From the NCBI RefSeq assembly GCF_014359905.1, contig NZ_JACIYP010000009.1, forward strand, positions 24,882-88,881: a stretch of 64,000 nt of DNA. The letters run 5' to 3'. This DNA is from Hoeflea sp. GTDB taxonomy: Bacteria > Pseudomonadota > Alphaproteobacteria > Rhizobiales > Rhizobiaceae. Of the stretch, positions 51,754 to 61,473 are shown one piece after another; positions within the stretch are counted from its first letter, which is position 1; every line of letters starts with the position of its first letter. The position numbers and the translations under genes were made by a program. A model generated the notes under the pieces. It ran no database searches and was not told where the DNA came from. It worked only from the letters and a program-made list of their open reading frames with translations.

Positions 51754-52587
51754 ATGGCGCAGTCTCCGTCCGGTTCGCCGGCGGCACGGCTTGGCCGTCG
51801 CCTGCCGGCCGTCTTCAGCGCACTTGCGGCGCGGCTTGGCCGCGGCCTGCCTGCCTTTCTCAGTGTCATCGCTGCGCTCGCGGTCTGGGAAGCCTATGTC
51901 CGGGTGTCGGGCATCTCCGTGCTGGTGCTGCCCGCGCCGTCGCGGGTGGCGGAGCAGATCGTGGTCAACCGCGATCTGCTGTGGGCCAACACGTGGCCTA
52001 CGCTTCTGGCCACGCTTTCGGGCTTCGCCTTTTCGCTCAGCGTCGCCTTCGCCCTGTCGCTGCTGATCGATTTCCTGCCAGGGCTCAGGCGGGCGCTGTT
52101 TCCGGTCTTCGTGATCAGCCAGACCCTGCCGCTGGTGGCAATCGCGCCGCTGGTGGTGCTGTGGTTCGGCTTCGGGCTTACGCCAAAGATCCTGCTGGTG
52201 GCGCTGGTCACCTTCTTTCCCATGCTGGTGGCCCTGGTCGATGGCTATGAGTCGACCGACCCCGACATCGCCGCGCTGCTGGCTTCCATGGGGGCGTCGC
52301 GCGCGGCGATCTTCCGGCGCGCCCGGCTGCCCTCGGCCATGCCCTATTTCTTCGCCGGGCTCCGGATCTCGATCACCTATGCGGTGGTGGCGGCGATCTT
52401 CGCCGAATATGTCGGCGCCCGCGCGGGCCTCGGCATCGTCATCCTCAACGCCAAGAACAGCTTCCGCCCCGATCTGATGCTCGCCGCCGTGGTCATCAGC
52501 TCGGCCCTGACGCTGGCGCTGTTCGGCGCGAGCGCATTGCTGCAGCACATCGTGCTCACCTGGCGTCACGCGGGGGCGACGGCATGA
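51754..52587 (+). CDS. thiX: ABC transporter permease, thiamine-precursor (HMP) type
   Basis: 277 residues, about six membrane helices, with the NitT/TauT-type BPD loop ALLASMGASRAAIFRRARLP near residue 170. The N-terminal ~30 residues contain an Arg-rich repeat-like run (AARLGRRLPAVFSALAARLG). It is 4 bp after ykoF and overlaps the ATPase gene start (ATGA). The context (TPP riboswitch, YkoF) points to HMP or a formylaminopyrimidine substrate rather than nitrate or sulfonate. Confidence 0.85.
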   Translation: MAQSPSGSPAARLGRRLPAVFSALAARLGRGLPAFLSVIAALAVWEAYVRVSGISVLVLPAPSRVAEQIVVNRDLLWANTWPTLLATLSGFAFSLSVAFALSLLIDFLPGLRRALFPVFVISQTLPLVAIAPLVVLWFGFGLTPKILLVALVTFFPMLVALVDGYESTDPDIAALLASMGASRAAIFRRARLPSAMPYFFAGLRISITYAVVAAIFAEYVGARAGLGIVILNAKNSFRPDLMLAAVVISSALTLALFGASALLQHIVLTWRHAGATA

Positions 52588-53345
52588 CCGCGTCCGGACC
52601 CGCGCTGGAGATGACCCGTGTCAGCCTGACGCTTGGCGGCACGCCGGTGCTCGACGACATCTCGCTGCATGTCGCCCGGGGCGAATTCGTGTCGATCCTC
52701 GGGCCGTCCGGATCGGGGAAATCAAGCCTGTTCCGGCTGCTCACCGGCGCGCTCGCCCCGGACCGTGGCGGCATCCGCGTCAATGGCGCGCCGCTTTCGG
52801 CACAACCGCAGGCCTTCGCCTTCATGCCGCAGCGCGACGCGCTGATGCCGTGGCGGCGGATCGTCGACAATGTCATCCTCGGGCTCGAAGTGCAGGGGAT
52901 GGACCGGGCCGAGGCGCGCGCAAAGGTGCTGCCGCTGTTTGCCACGTTCGGCCTCGAAGGCTTCGCGCGCCATTATCCCGCGCAGCTCTCGGGCGGCATG
53001 CGCCAGCGTGCGGCGCTGCTGCGCACCATCGTGCAGGACCGCCCGATCCAGCTTCTCGACGAACCCTTCGGCGCGCTCGATGCGCTGACCCGGGCCGGCA
53101 TGCAGCGCTGGCTCGAGCAGCGCTGGCAGGCCGCGCACTGGACCACGCTGCTGGTCACCCATGATGTGCGCGAGGCGGTGGCCCTGTCGGACCGGATCTA
53201 CGTGTTCTCCCCTCGGCCTGCCCGGGTCGTCGCCGCATTCGACGTGCCCGGCCCGCGGCCGCGATTGGCACGGCCATTCACCGCGGAGGCCGCCCGCCTC
53301 GAGGCAGAACTTCTCGACACCCTTCTCACCCAAACCGGAGACTGA
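52584..53345 (+). CDS. thiZ: ABC transporter ATP-binding protein, thiamine-precursor type
   Basis: 253 residues. Walker A ILGPSGSGKSSLFRLL near residue 38, Q-loop FMPQRDALMPWRRIVDN, signature QLSGGMRQRAALLRTI, Walker B IQLLDEPFGALD, H-loop VTHDVREA. The NitT/TauT type of ATPase. It overlaps the permease gene by 4 bp and ends 2 bp before the binding-protein gene. Confidence 0.9.
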   Translation: MTASGPALEMTRVSLTLGGTPVLDDISLHVARGEFVSILGPSGSGKSSLFRLLTGALAPDRGGIRVNGAPLSAQPQAFAFMPQRDALMPWRRIVDNVILGLEVQGMDRAEARAKVLPLFATFGLEGFARHYPAQLSGGMRQRAALLRTIVQDRPIQLLDEPFGALDALTRAGMQRWLEQRWQAAHWTTLLVTHDVREAVALSDRIYVFSPRPARVVAAFDVPGPRPRLARPFTAEAARLEAELLDTLLTQTGD

Positions 53346-53347
53346 CC

Positions 53348-54331
53348 ATGAAGCACATTCTCACAGCCCTTGCCTTGCTGGCGGCGCTGCCCGCCCAGGC
53401 GGCGGAAAAACTCACCGTGGCGCTCGACTGGACGCCCAACACCAACCATGTCGGGCTTTACGTCGCCCAGTCGAAAGGCTGGTTCACGGAAGCCGGGCTC
53501 GACGTCGAGATCCTGCCCTACACCGACACCTCCTCGGGCACGCTGGTATCGACCGGCGTCGCCCAGTTCGGCATCCTCAGCGCCGTCGGCTTCCACAGCC
53601 AGCGTTCGATGGGCGCCGACATGACGGCGGTGATGGCGGTGGTGCAGCACGAGACCGGTCGGCTGGTGTTCAACGGCGCGCGCGAGGACATCCAGCGCCC
53701 GGCCGATCTCGACGGCAAGACCTATGCCGGCTTCGGCAGCGCCTGGGAAAACGCCCTGATCTCGTCGATCATCCGGCACGATGGCGGCGAGGGCGCCTTC
53801 GACACGGTGACGCTCGGCACCTCGGCCTACGAGGCGCTGGCCAATGGCTCGGTCGATTTCACCCTGGAAGTCAGCACCTGGGAGGGCGTCAATTCCGAGC
53901 TTCTGGGCCGGCCGCAACGCGCCTTCAGCTATGCCGACTACGGGGTGCCGGACCAGCACACGACGTTTCTCGGCGCCAACAGCAGCTGGCTTGCGGCCAA
54001 CGCCGACACCGCCGGCGCCTTCGTCAAGGCGGCGCAGCGCGGCTATGCCTTCGCGGCGGACAACCCCGAGGCCGCCGCCGATATCCTGATTGCGGAAACC
54101 GCGGGCATGCTCTCCAACAAGGAACTGGTGCATGCCTCGATGGAGGCGCTGGTCGAAGGCGGCTATCTCAGGGATCCGGGCGAAGCCGTCGGGCTGATCG
54201 ACCCCGTCCTGGTCAATGGCATCGCAGGGTTCCTGTTCGAGGCCGGGATTCTGCGGGACGCCAAGGGCGACAAGCTGGCCGAATTGCCGGATGTGTCGGA
54301 CTGGTACACCAACGCCTATCTCGCGCAATAG
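53348..54331 (+). CDS. thiY: ABC substrate-binding protein (NMT1/THI5-like; HMP-type)
   Basis: 327 residues. A signal peptide ends AALPAQA-AE near residue 19. The NMT1/THI5 domain has LTVALDWTPNTNHVGLYVAQ, the family's hallmark, then SSGTLVSTGVAQFG and a conserved YAGFGSAWENA. Members bind HMP or N-formyl-aminopyrimidine in the periplasm. It is the last gene of the ykoF-thiXZY unit under the TPP riboswitch. No terminator with a T run was obvious in the 158 bp after it. Confidence 0.92.
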   Translation: MKHILTALALLAALPAQAAEKLTVALDWTPNTNHVGLYVAQSKGWFTEAGLDVEILPYTDTSSGTLVSTGVAQFGILSAVGFHSQRSMGADMTAVMAVVQHETGRLVFNGAREDIQRPADLDGKTYAGFGSAWENALISSIIRHDGGEGAFDTVTLGTSAYEALANGSVDFTLEVSTWEGVNSELLGRPQRAFSYADYGVPDQHTTFLGANSSWLAANADTAGAFVKAAQRGYAFAADNPEAAADILIAETAGMLSNKELVHASMEALVEGGYLRDPGEAVGLIDPVLVNGIAGFLFEAGILRDAKGDKLAELPDVSDWYTNAYLAQ

Positions 54332-54489
54332 CCGTGTCCTGGCCGGAGCCGCATCCGCTGCGCCGGTCAGGTCCCCCTGTGATCTGGCAGGAACCTGCGC
54401 TTTGGCAGGATAGGGGTTGACCACGGATTTGGGTCATGCAACCCAAGCTGCGCGCGCGCAGATGGCGCGCCGGCAAACGGGACGGGTAG

Positions 54490-56256
54490 ATGTCGACTGA
54501 CCAGATCCTGCTCTTCGGTATCCTGATCGCATTGTTCGGCATGCTGGTCTGGGGCCGCGTCCGTTATGACCTGGTCGCTTTCGTCGCGCTGATGGTCACG
54601 GTGCTGGCCGGCCTCGTCGAGCCGAGCGAGGCATTTCACGGCTTCGGCCACCCCGCCGTCGTCATCATCGCGCTGGTGCTGATCGTCTCGCGGGGGCTGA
54701 TGAATTCCGGCGCGGTCGAATTCATCGCCCGCTTCGTCACCCGGCCCGACCGGGCGCTCTCCACCCATATCGGCATCATGGCCGTGGTCGGCGCGGCCCT
54801 GTCGGCGATCATCAACAATGTGGCAGCCCTTGCGCTGCTGATGTCGCTCGACATGGACGCGGCGCGCAAGGCCAAGCGCGCAGTGTCGGTGACGCTGATG
54901 CCCCTGTCCTTCGGCACCATCCTGGGCGGCATGATCACGCTCATTGGCACGCCGCCCAACATCGTCATCGCGCAATACCGCCAGGATGTGCTGGGCGCGC
55001 CGTTCTCGATGTTCGATTTCGCGCCGGTCGGCATCGCGGTGTCGATTGCCGGCATCGCCTACGTGACGTTCCTGGGCTGGCGGCTGATCCCGTCGCGGGC
55101 CGACACGGTCTCGCTCGAGGGTGACGCCGGTCTCTATGTCGCCGAGGCGCGGGTCAAGGAAGGGTCGAAATCGATCGGCATGACCGTGGCCGAACTCTAC
55201 CCGCAGGCCAGCGACAATGACGTGACCATCATGGGCCTCGTCCGCCAGGGCAAGCGCCTGCCCGGCTTCGCCCAGAGCCGCGAGATTCGCCAGGGCGATT
55301 TTCTCGTGCTGGAGGGCGATCCCAAGCAGATCGAGGCGCTGATGGGCGCCGCCGAACTCGACGCCGTCGGCGCCGAGGAGCATGAAAGCCTGATGGGCAA
55401 GTCGCTCAGCCTGGTCGAGGCCATCGTGCCGGAAGAGGCCCATGTCGTCGGCCGCAGCACCATGGCGCTGCGGCTGGTTCAGCGCCACGGCGTTACCCTG
55501 CTCGGCGTCTCCCGGCAGGGCCAGCGGTTCCGCGAAAGGGTTCGCAGCCTGCCGATCAAGGCAGGCGACCTGCTGCTTCTGATCGGTCCCGACGAGAACA
55601 TCGCCGCCGCCAGCCGCTGGCTCGGGGTGCTGCCGCTTGAAAATCGCCGCCTCGAAGTGCTGCAGCGGACCAAGGCGCTGCTGGCCATCGGCATCTTCGC
55701 CGCCGCGATCGCGCTGTCGGTGATGGGCGTCACCTCGCTTGCCATCGGGCTCGGGCTCTGCGTGGTGGCCTATCTGGGGCTGGGCATCATCGGCGGGCGC
55801 GATTTCTACGCGCTGATCGAGTGGAAGGTGATCGTGCTGCTTGCCTGCCTCATTCCCGTGGCCGGCGCCCTGGAGGAGACCGGCGGAAGCCAGATGATTG
55901 CCGACCTGATCGTCACCCAGACCGACAATCTGCCGGCCTGGGGCGTGCTGATGGTGCTGATGATCATCACCATGACGCTGTCGGATTTCCTCAACAATGT
56001 CGCCACCGCGCTGATCGCGGCGCCCATCGGCGTCAGCGTCGCCACCTCCATCGGCGTCAGTCCCGACCCGTTCCTGATGGGCGTCGCGGTGGCCGCCTCC
56101 TGCGCCTTCCTCACCCCCATCGGCCACAAGAACAACACCATCATCATGGGCCCCGGCAACTACAAGTTCGGCGACTACTGGCGCATGGGGCTAATGCTGG
56201 AAGTGATCGTGATCCTGGTGGCGGTGCCGGCGATCATGTTTGTCTGGCCGTTGTGA
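54490..56256 (+). CDS. SLC13/DASS-type anion permease with two TrkA-C (RCK) domains
   Basis: 588 residues. Two membrane halves, each with an 'NN(V)A' signature: SAIINNVAALALLMSLDMDA (half 1) and LSDFLNNVATALIAAPIGVS (half 2), flank a cytoplasmic middle (~215-385) with two TrkA-C-like modules (VAEARVKEGSKSIGMTVAEL; LSLVEAIVPEEAHVVGRSTM). The layout is that of sodium- or proton-coupled carriers for sulfate, dicarboxylates or similar anions. No sulfur or citrate genes adjoin it, so the substrate is unknown. Its own promoter should lie in 54332-54489. Confidence 0.88.
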   Translation: MSTDQILLFGILIALFGMLVWGRVRYDLVAFVALMVTVLAGLVEPSEAFHGFGHPAVVIIALVLIVSRGLMNSGAVEFIARFVTRPDRALSTHIGIMAVVGAALSAIINNVAALALLMSLDMDAARKAKRAVSVTLMPLSFGTILGGMITLIGTPPNIVIAQYRQDVLGAPFSMFDFAPVGIAVSIAGIAYVTFLGWRLIPSRADTVSLEGDAGLYVAEARVKEGSKSIGMTVAELYPQASDNDVTIMGLVRQGKRLPGFAQSREIRQGDFLVLEGDPKQIEALMGAAELDAVGAEEHESLMGKSLSLVEAIVPEEAHVVGRSTMALRLVQRHGVTLLGVSRQGQRFRERVRSLPIKAGDLLLLIGPDENIAAASRWLGVLPLENRRLEVLQRTKALLAIGIFAAAIALSVMGVTSLAIGLGLCVVAYLGLGIIGGRDFYALIEWKVIVLLACLIPVAGALEETGGSQMIADLIVTQTDNLPAWGVLMVLMIITMTLSDFLNNVATALIAAPIGVSVATSIGVSPDPFLMGVAVAASCAFLTPIGHKNNTIIMGPGNYKFGDYWRMGLMLEVIVILVAVPAIMFVWPL

Positions 56257-56846
56257 GGGGCCTGGCGCGAAAACCCTCACGATGATGCCGCACTCTCCCG
56301 GAACGGCCCAGAGCAGCAACAGCGCAGCGCCCGGCACCAGGCGCGGGTCGCGTTCGTTCAGCGGGACGTCTTGTCACGACCGAAGCTGAGGCGGAGCCGC
56401 GACAGCCTGATCGGGCGAACCATGCTTCCCCTCCCGCCTGAATCCCGGCACGGCGCTCCTGCCGGTCGGCTGAGGCGACGACTGTGCCTTCGCACCCTGC
56501 CGGACCTTTTCCCCGCGCCCTGCATCAATCAAGGCCGCCGCTGAAACCCCGGAACTTGGGGTCGCTTCTTTGCGTCCGGATGCAGGCATCGCCAGGCCGA
56601 TTGCATCGATCCCACAGCCCCAGGCCGCTGTGGGAGGGGGCAATCAAACGGCCTCTTCTTCCGCAATGAGAATGCCAACCAACAGTCTTCGAGGCGTGTC
56701 CTTGAGTGTAGCGGTGAACCGAAGATGAATATAGAGTTCAGAATACTTTCAAAAATACGGCATTAAAGACATCCCATCGATATTGATCGATACAGAGCAA
56801 TTCGGAGAGGGGATCTCCGGACTAACCAGTATAAATGGAGGTAAAC
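56257..56846. other. Long intergenic region before the unrecognised secreted-protein gene
   Basis: 590 bp without a supportable gene. A hairpin CCCACAGC / GCTGTGGG lies at 56612-56635. From about 56690 the sequence becomes markedly A/T-rich, which suits a promoter for the gene at 56847. Short frames in it have biased composition and no ribosome sites. Confidence 0.5.
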
Positions 56847-57434
56847 ATGAGCTTGATAAGGAGCATGACAGCGATGGCTGTTTCAACAACACTTCTTGCG
56901 GCCACGATGGGAGCAGCCGTTGCCGGCCCGATGCAGAGCCTGACCATCGAGAAAGACGGCATCGATGCGGTGCCTGTCGTAGTGGTTTCGGTTGGCGGAA
57001 AATTTGCGAAAATCAGTTCGCCATCCCACACGTTTTCCCTGCGGATCTCCGCGAAGGCAAAACTGGGCAAGAAAGTGAAGTACATCCAGGCGACGACAAG
57101 TGACGGCCTGTTCATGGAAGCCGATCCTGGGACCTGGTCGATTGAATACCTGCCCAACAAGCGGGAGTTTTCGAAGGAACTGTCTCCAAACATTGCAATG
57201 AGCAAGATCAGATGGAGCGGGGGTGACCCGGTCAAGGCCTGCAATGCGAAACTGAAGCAGAGCCGCAACGTGTTGAGCAAAGGCGCGTCTGCGCAAGTGT
57301 CGGCATATTTTCAGGTGCACGCGGCGAACAAATCTTCGCCGACCATCAAGACCAATTCCGATTCAAAATGGATGTGGTACCCGGTCGTGGTCAAATGCCT
57401 GCCCGCCAGCGTCGGCGGCGACAAGAGCAACTGA
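56847..57434 (+). CDS. Secreted protein of unknown function
   Basis: 195 residues, not recognised. A signal peptide ends about residue 22 (LAATMGAAVAG). The mature part is rich in Lys and Ser, with two cysteines (VKACNAKLKQ and VVVKCLPAS) that could pair, and a Trp/Tyr-rich segment TNSDSKWMWYPVVVKC. The ATG at 56847 has GGAGG six bases upstream, which excludes the earlier ATG at 56835. Base composition is lower in G+C than its neighbours. Monocistronic; no function assigned. Confidence 0.75.
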   Translation: MSLIRSMTAMAVSTTLLAATMGAAVAGPMQSLTIEKDGIDAVPVVVVSVGGKFAKISSPSHTFSLRISAKAKLGKKVKYIQATTSDGLFMEADPGTWSIEYLPNKREFSKELSPNIAMSKIRWSGGDPVKACNAKLKQSRNVLSKGASAQVSAYFQVHAANKSSPTIKTNSDSKWMWYPVVVKCLPASVGGDKSN

Positions 57435-57494
57435 TCAGTCTTCGGTGGTGCGTCTGTCCCCGCGCGCTCATCGGTGCGCGGGGCTCGGGATGGA

Positions 57495-58028
57495 TCAACC
57501 CCGCCTCCAATCGGTCCGCGTCATTTCGTACCAGACCTCGCCGTGCTCACTGCCCGGGATCGGCTCCGACCAATCGGCATGGATTGTGCAGGCGTGGTGC
57601 ATGCCGAGCTTTTCCATGACCCGGCGCGAAGCGAAATTGACCGCCATCGTGCTCGCCACGATCCGTTCGTAACCGGTGCTTTCGAACCCCCAGTGGACAA
57701 GCGCCGTGGCCCCTTCGGAGGCGAGGCCCTTTCCCCACTCCTGCCGGCGCAGCCGGTAGCCGAGTTCGGCCGATCCATCGCCGTCCGGCCACAGGCAGAA
57801 CCACCCGACGAAAGCCCCATCGGCTGTACGGCGGGCTGTCCAGACATGAGCCTCCGTTCCCCGGGGCATAAGGAAGTCCGCATTCGGATCGTTCGCCGCG
57901 CAGCCGACGGGGCGTCCGCCGTTGAGAAAGCGCATGACTTCCGGATCCCGCTCGAGAGCGATGAAATCGTCCCGGTCCGCCGGGCGGCAAGGGCTCAGGG
58001 TCATGTGTCTGGTCTGCAGGACTGGCAT
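57495..58028 (-). CDS. GNAT-family N-acetyltransferase (RimJ/RimL type)
   Basis: 177 residues. The GNAT core is visible: an N-terminal strand MPVLQTRHMTLSPCRPADRD, motif A region LGYRLRRQEWGKGLASEGAT with the acetyl-CoA loop (R/Q)xxGxG/A, and MAVNFASRRVMEKLGMHHAC, the typical RimJ/RimL end. The substrate is unknown. The ATG at 58028 fits the family's start; a 16-residue longer frame from 58076 is possible. Confidence 0.85.
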   Translation of the reverse strand: MPVLQTRHMTLSPCRPADRDDFIALERDPEVMRFLNGGRPVGCAANDPNADFLMPRGTEAHVWTARRTADGAFVGWFCLWPDGDGSAELGYRLRRQEWGKGLASEGATALVHWGFESTGYERIVASTMAVNFASRRVMEKLGMHHACTIHADWSEPIPGSEHGEVWYEMTRTDWRRG

Positions 58029-58290
58029 TTCCCACTCGTCTCCTGGCGCGCCGCGAAATCCCCAGTTGAGAGCCATCCGTCCCCAAACTTGACTCCGCCG
58101 CGCTTTTCCTGTTTATCCCACTCAAATCTGCGACGAGCATGTCTCCGAGCCGCCGACCGGGACCCTTGATGGTATAAATCGATCCCGGAGGTCAACACCC
58201 GACAGCGCGATGCGCCCTCGGGTGCTGTTTGGCTTTGCGTGATGCTCTTCCCATATTGGCTGGAGACCCCAGCAACCACAGGACGACCCG

Positions 58291-59892
58291 ATGTTTGAAA
58301 CTCTCCAGGACCGGCTTGGCTCCATCCTCAACAACCTCACCGGCCGCGGCGCGCTGTCGGAAAAGGATGTGTCGGAAGCCATGCGCGAGGTTCGCCGCGC
58401 GCTTCTGGAAGCCGACGTGGCGCTCGAAGTGGTGCGCGGCTTCACCGACCGGGTGCGGGCCAAGGCCGTCGGCGCCGAGATCGTCAAGTCGATCAAGCCG
58501 GGCCAGATGGTGGTCAAGCTGGTTCATGACGAGCTGGTGGCGCTCTTGGGCGAAGAAGGCGTGGCCATCGATCTCAATGCCGCGGCCCCCGTCGTCATCA
58601 TGATGGTCGGCCTGCAGGGCTCGGGCAAGACCACGACCACCGGCAAGATCGCCGCACGGCTTGAAAAGCGCGACCGCAAGAAGGTTCTGATGGCCTCGCT
58701 CGACACGCGGCGTCCGGCCGCGCAGGAGCAGCTGAAGCAGTTGGGCGAGCAGACCGGGGTCGCCACCCTGCCCATCATCGCCGGCCAGTCGCCCACCGAC
58801 ATCGCCGCGCGCGCCGTGCAGGCGGCAAAACTCGGCGGCCACGACGTGGTCATCCTCGACACCGCCGGCCGCACCCATATCGACGAGCCGCTGATGGCCG
58901 AGATGGCCGAGATCAAGAAGCGCACCAACCCGCACGAGATCCTTCTCGTCGCCGATGCGCTGACCGGCCAGGACGCGGTCAATCTGGCGCGCAGCTTCGA
59001 CGAGCGCGTCGGCATCACCGGCCTGGTGCTGACCCGCATGGATGGCGACGGCCGCGGTGGCGCAGCACTTTCGATGCGCGCCGTCACCGGCAAGCCGATC
59101 AAGCTGATCGGCACCGGCGAGAAGATGGACGCGCTCGAGGAATTCCATCCCCGCCGCGTCGCCGACCGCATCCTCGGCATGGGCGACATCGTCAGCCTCG
59201 TCGAGAAGGCCGCGGAGAATTTCGACGCCGAGAAGGCGCAGGTCATGGCCGCCCGGATGAAATCCGGCAAGTTCGATTTGAACGACATGGCCGAGCAGCT
59301 CGGCCAGATGCAGAAGCTCGGCGGCATGGGCGGCATCATGGGCATGATGCCCGGCATGGGCAAGATGAAGGACCAGATGTCGGCGGCCGGCATGGACGAC
59401 AAGACGTTTGCCCGCCAGCTCGCCATCATCGGCTCGATGACCAAGGCGGAGCGCGCCAATCCGGATTTGCTCAAGCACAGCCGCAAGAAACGCATTGCAG
59501 CCGGTTCCGGCACAGATGCGGCGGCGATCAACAAGCTGCTCAAGCAGCACCGCCAGATGGCCGACATGATGAAAGCCATGGGCGGCAAGGGCAAGGGCGG
59601 CGGCATGATGCGCGCGGCCATGGGCGGGCTCGCCTCCAAGATGGGCCTGCCCGGCGGCATGGGCGGCATGATGGGTGGCGGCGGCATGCCGGACCTGTCG
59701 AAGATGGATCCCAAGCAGCTCGAGGCGTTGCAGAAGCAGGCCGAGGCCGCGGGCCTGGGCAAGGGCATGGCCGGCCTGCCCGGCGCCTTCCCCGGCATGG
59801 GCGGCAATCTGCCCGGTGGTCCGTCCGGTTCGGGCGGCCCGAAACTGCCCGGCCTCGGTGGCGGCCTTCCCGGCCTGCCGAAGAAGAAGTGA
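58291..59892 (+). CDS. ffh: Signal recognition particle protein Ffh
   Basis: 533 residues. SRP54 NG domain: MFETLQDRLGSILNNLTGRG, GLQGSGKTTTTGKIAARLEK near residue 107, SLDTRRPAAQEQL, LDTAGRTHIDEP, LTRMDGDGRGGAALS. The M domain begins near 325 (KFDLNDMAEQLGQMQKLGGM). After the RNA-binding part comes a long Gly/Met/Pro-rich tail (480-533), so it is about 80 residues longer than E. coli Ffh. It partners with FtsY at 43.9-45.4 kb. It is the first gene of ffh-aroQ-rpsP-rimM-trmD-rplS. Confidence 0.96.
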   Translation: MFETLQDRLGSILNNLTGRGALSEKDVSEAMREVRRALLEADVALEVVRGFTDRVRAKAVGAEIVKSIKPGQMVVKLVHDELVALLGEEGVAIDLNAAAPVVIMMVGLQGSGKTTTTGKIAARLEKRDRKKVLMASLDTRRPAAQEQLKQLGEQTGVATLPIIAGQSPTDIAARAVQAAKLGGHDVVILDTAGRTHIDEPLMAEMAEIKKRTNPHEILLVADALTGQDAVNLARSFDERVGITGLVLTRMDGDGRGGAALSMRAVTGKPIKLIGTGEKMDALEEFHPRRVADRILGMGDIVSLVEKAAENFDAEKAQVMAARMKSGKFDLNDMAEQLGQMQKLGGMGGIMGMMPGMGKMKDQMSAAGMDDKTFARQLAIIGSMTKAERANPDLLKHSRKKRIAAGSGTDAAAINKLLKQHRQMADMMKAMGGKGKGGGMMRAAMGGLASKMGLPGGMGGMMGGGGMPDLSKMDPKQLEALQKQAEAAGLGKGMAGLPGAFPGMGGNLPGGPSGSGGPKLPGLGGGLPGLPKKK

Positions 59893-59902
59893 GCGGCGGA
59901 TC

Positions 59903-60199
59903 ATGACCAGCAATGTGGACGCCATCGCGCAACTGGGCGAATACCGCCGCTCCATCGACAATTTCGACGCGGCGCTGATTCACATCCTGGCCGAGCGCTT
60001 CCGGGTGACCAAGGCGGTCGGCGCGCTCAAGGCGTCGGCCGATCTGCCGCCGTCCGATCCCGAGCGTGAGGCCCGGCAGATCGTCAGGCTCAGGGAACTG
60101 GCCAGATCCGCCGATCTCGATCCGGATTTCGCCGAAAAGTTCCTCGAATTCGTCATTCGCGAGGTCATCCAGCACCACAGGCAGGCGGCCTCGAAATAA
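59903..60199 (+). CDS. Chorismate mutase (AroQ type)
   Basis: 98 residues, all-helical AroQ fold: LGEYRRSIDNFDAALIHILA, ERFRVTKAVGALKA, EREARQIVRLRELA, HHRQAA at the end. It isomerises chorismate to prephenate. Active-site residues fit (Arg in YRRSID, Arg32/Lys37-like, Arg near 54). The start ATG 59903 is 8 bp after the ffh stop. This gene order, chorismate mutase between ffh and rpsP, is typical for Hyphomicrobiales. Confidence 0.9.
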   Translation: MTSNVDAIAQLGEYRRSIDNFDAALIHILAERFRVTKAVGALKASADLPPSDPEREARQIVRLRELARSADLDPDFAEKFLEFVIREVIQHHRQAASK

Positions 60200-60279
60200 T
60201 CACCCCATCTGGCGCTGTCCAGCGCCCGACTTAGACCAACCAGACAGTCAACAAACTTGTTAAAACGAAGGAAAAGAAA

Positions 60280-60711
60280 ATGGCATTGAAAATTCGTCTC
60301 GCCCGCGGCGGCTCCAAGAAGCGTCCCTATTACCACCTGGTCGTCGCCGATGTGCGCAGCCCGCGTGACGGCCGCTTCATCGAGCGTCTGGGCTACTGGA
60401 ACCCGATGCTGGCCAAGGACGACGCCACCCGCGTCAGCCTCAACCAGGAGCGCATCCAGCATTGGCTCGACCACGGCGCGCTGCCGACCGACCGCGTCGC
60501 CCGCTTCATGGCCGAAGCCGGCATGATGACCCGCGAAGCCCGCTCCAACCCGACCAAGGCCCTGCCCGGCAAGAAGGCGCAGGAACGCGTCGCCGAGAAG
60601 AAGCAGAAGGAAGAGGATGCAGCAGCTGCCGCCGAACAGGCCAAGGCCGACGCCGCCGCAGCGGCTGCCGCGCCTGCCGAAGCGCCTGCAGAAGAAGCCG
60701 CATCGGAATAA
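60280..60711 (+). CDS. rpsP: 30S ribosomal protein S16
   Basis: 143 residues. The S16 core is 1-85: [35 protein letters not shown]. An added tail of ~50 residues is rich in Ala, Lys and Glu ([20 protein letters not shown]), typical of alphaproteobacterial S16 but long. A hairpin terminator follows at 60742-60766. Confidence 0.97.
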   Translation: MALKIRLARGGSKKRPYYHLVVADVRSPRDGRFIERLGYWNPMLAKDDATRVSLNQERIQHWLDHGALPTDRVARFMAEAGMMTREARSNPTKALPGKKAQERVAEKKQKEEDAAAAAEQAKADAAAAAAAPAEAPAEEAASE

Positions 60712-60741
60712 GTTCCCTTCGCCTTCCAGGCATTTTAGACT

Positions 60742-60766
60742 GCGGGCGGCTCGATGCCGCCCGTTT
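60742..60766 (+). terminator. Hairpin after rpsP
   Basis: GCGGGCGGC-TCGAT-GCCGCCCGT stem-loop followed by TTC. The T run is short, so this may be an attenuator within the ribosomal-protein operon. Confidence 0.55.
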
Positions 60767-60897
60767 CACGTTAATGCATGTCGCGCGCAAATGGATTCAT
60801 TTGAGCGATAACGTACATGCATTGGATCAAAGTCCTGCAGCGACCTTTGCGCATCCGATTGGATGCACGGCGCTGTAGGACCCACCCGGAGATGCAC

Positions 60898-61473
60898 ATG
60901 ACCAAGCTTGCCCATCCCATTCTCGTCGGAATCATCGGCGCGGCCCAGGGCCTGCGCGGCGAGGTGCGGGTCAAGCCGTTCACCGAGGATCCGATGGCGC
61001 TGGGCGATTACGGCGCGCTGTTTGCACGCGACGGCCGCCGCTTCGAGATTCTCGATCACCGCCTTGCCAAGACCGTGGTGGTGGTGCGTTTTCGCGGGGT
61101 CAACGACCGCACCGCCGCCGAGGCGCTCAAGGGGCTGGAGCTGTTCATCGACCGCTCGAGCCTGCCCGACGACGAACTGGAGGAGGACGAGTATTTCCAC
61201 GCCGATCTCGAGGGGCTGGAAGCCTGGGATTCGGACGGAAAGTTCTGGGGCCGGGTCTCGGGCGTGCTCGATTTCGGCGGCGGCGATCTTCTCGAACTGC
61301 GCGCCGACGGAGGCAAGCCGGTGGTGATCCCGTTCACGCTGACGGCCGTCCGCAAGGTCGACCTTGCAGCCGGGCGCATCCTGGTCGATCCGCTGGCGGC
61401 GGGTCTGATCGACACCGGCAGTGCGGATGAGGACGGAGAAGAGGGCGACGATCGTGGCAGGGACGGCGAATGA
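60898..61473 (+). CDS. rimM: Ribosome maturation factor RimM
   Basis: 191 residues. N-terminal RimM barrel ([20 protein letters not shown]) and C-terminal PRC-like barrel ([37 protein letters not shown]). It assists 30S head maturation by contacting S19. GGAG at 60887-60890 sets the ATG at 60898 as start. The last ~20 residues are very acidic ([12 protein letters not shown]). Stop overlaps trmD by 4 bp. Confidence 0.95.
   Translation: MTKLAHPILVGIIGAAQGLRGEVRVKPFTEDPMALGDYGALFARDGRRFEILDHRLAKTVVVVRFRGVNDRTAAEALKGLELFIDRSSLPDDELEEDEYFHADLEGLEAWDSDGKFWGRVSGVLDFGGGDLLELRADGGKPVVIPFTLTAVRKVDLAAGRILVDPLAAGLIDTGSADEDGEEGDDRGRDGE

Noticed and set aside
56374..56643. 89-codon minus-strand frame before the secreted-protein gene
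   Set aside because: Biased composition, weak start, no motif.
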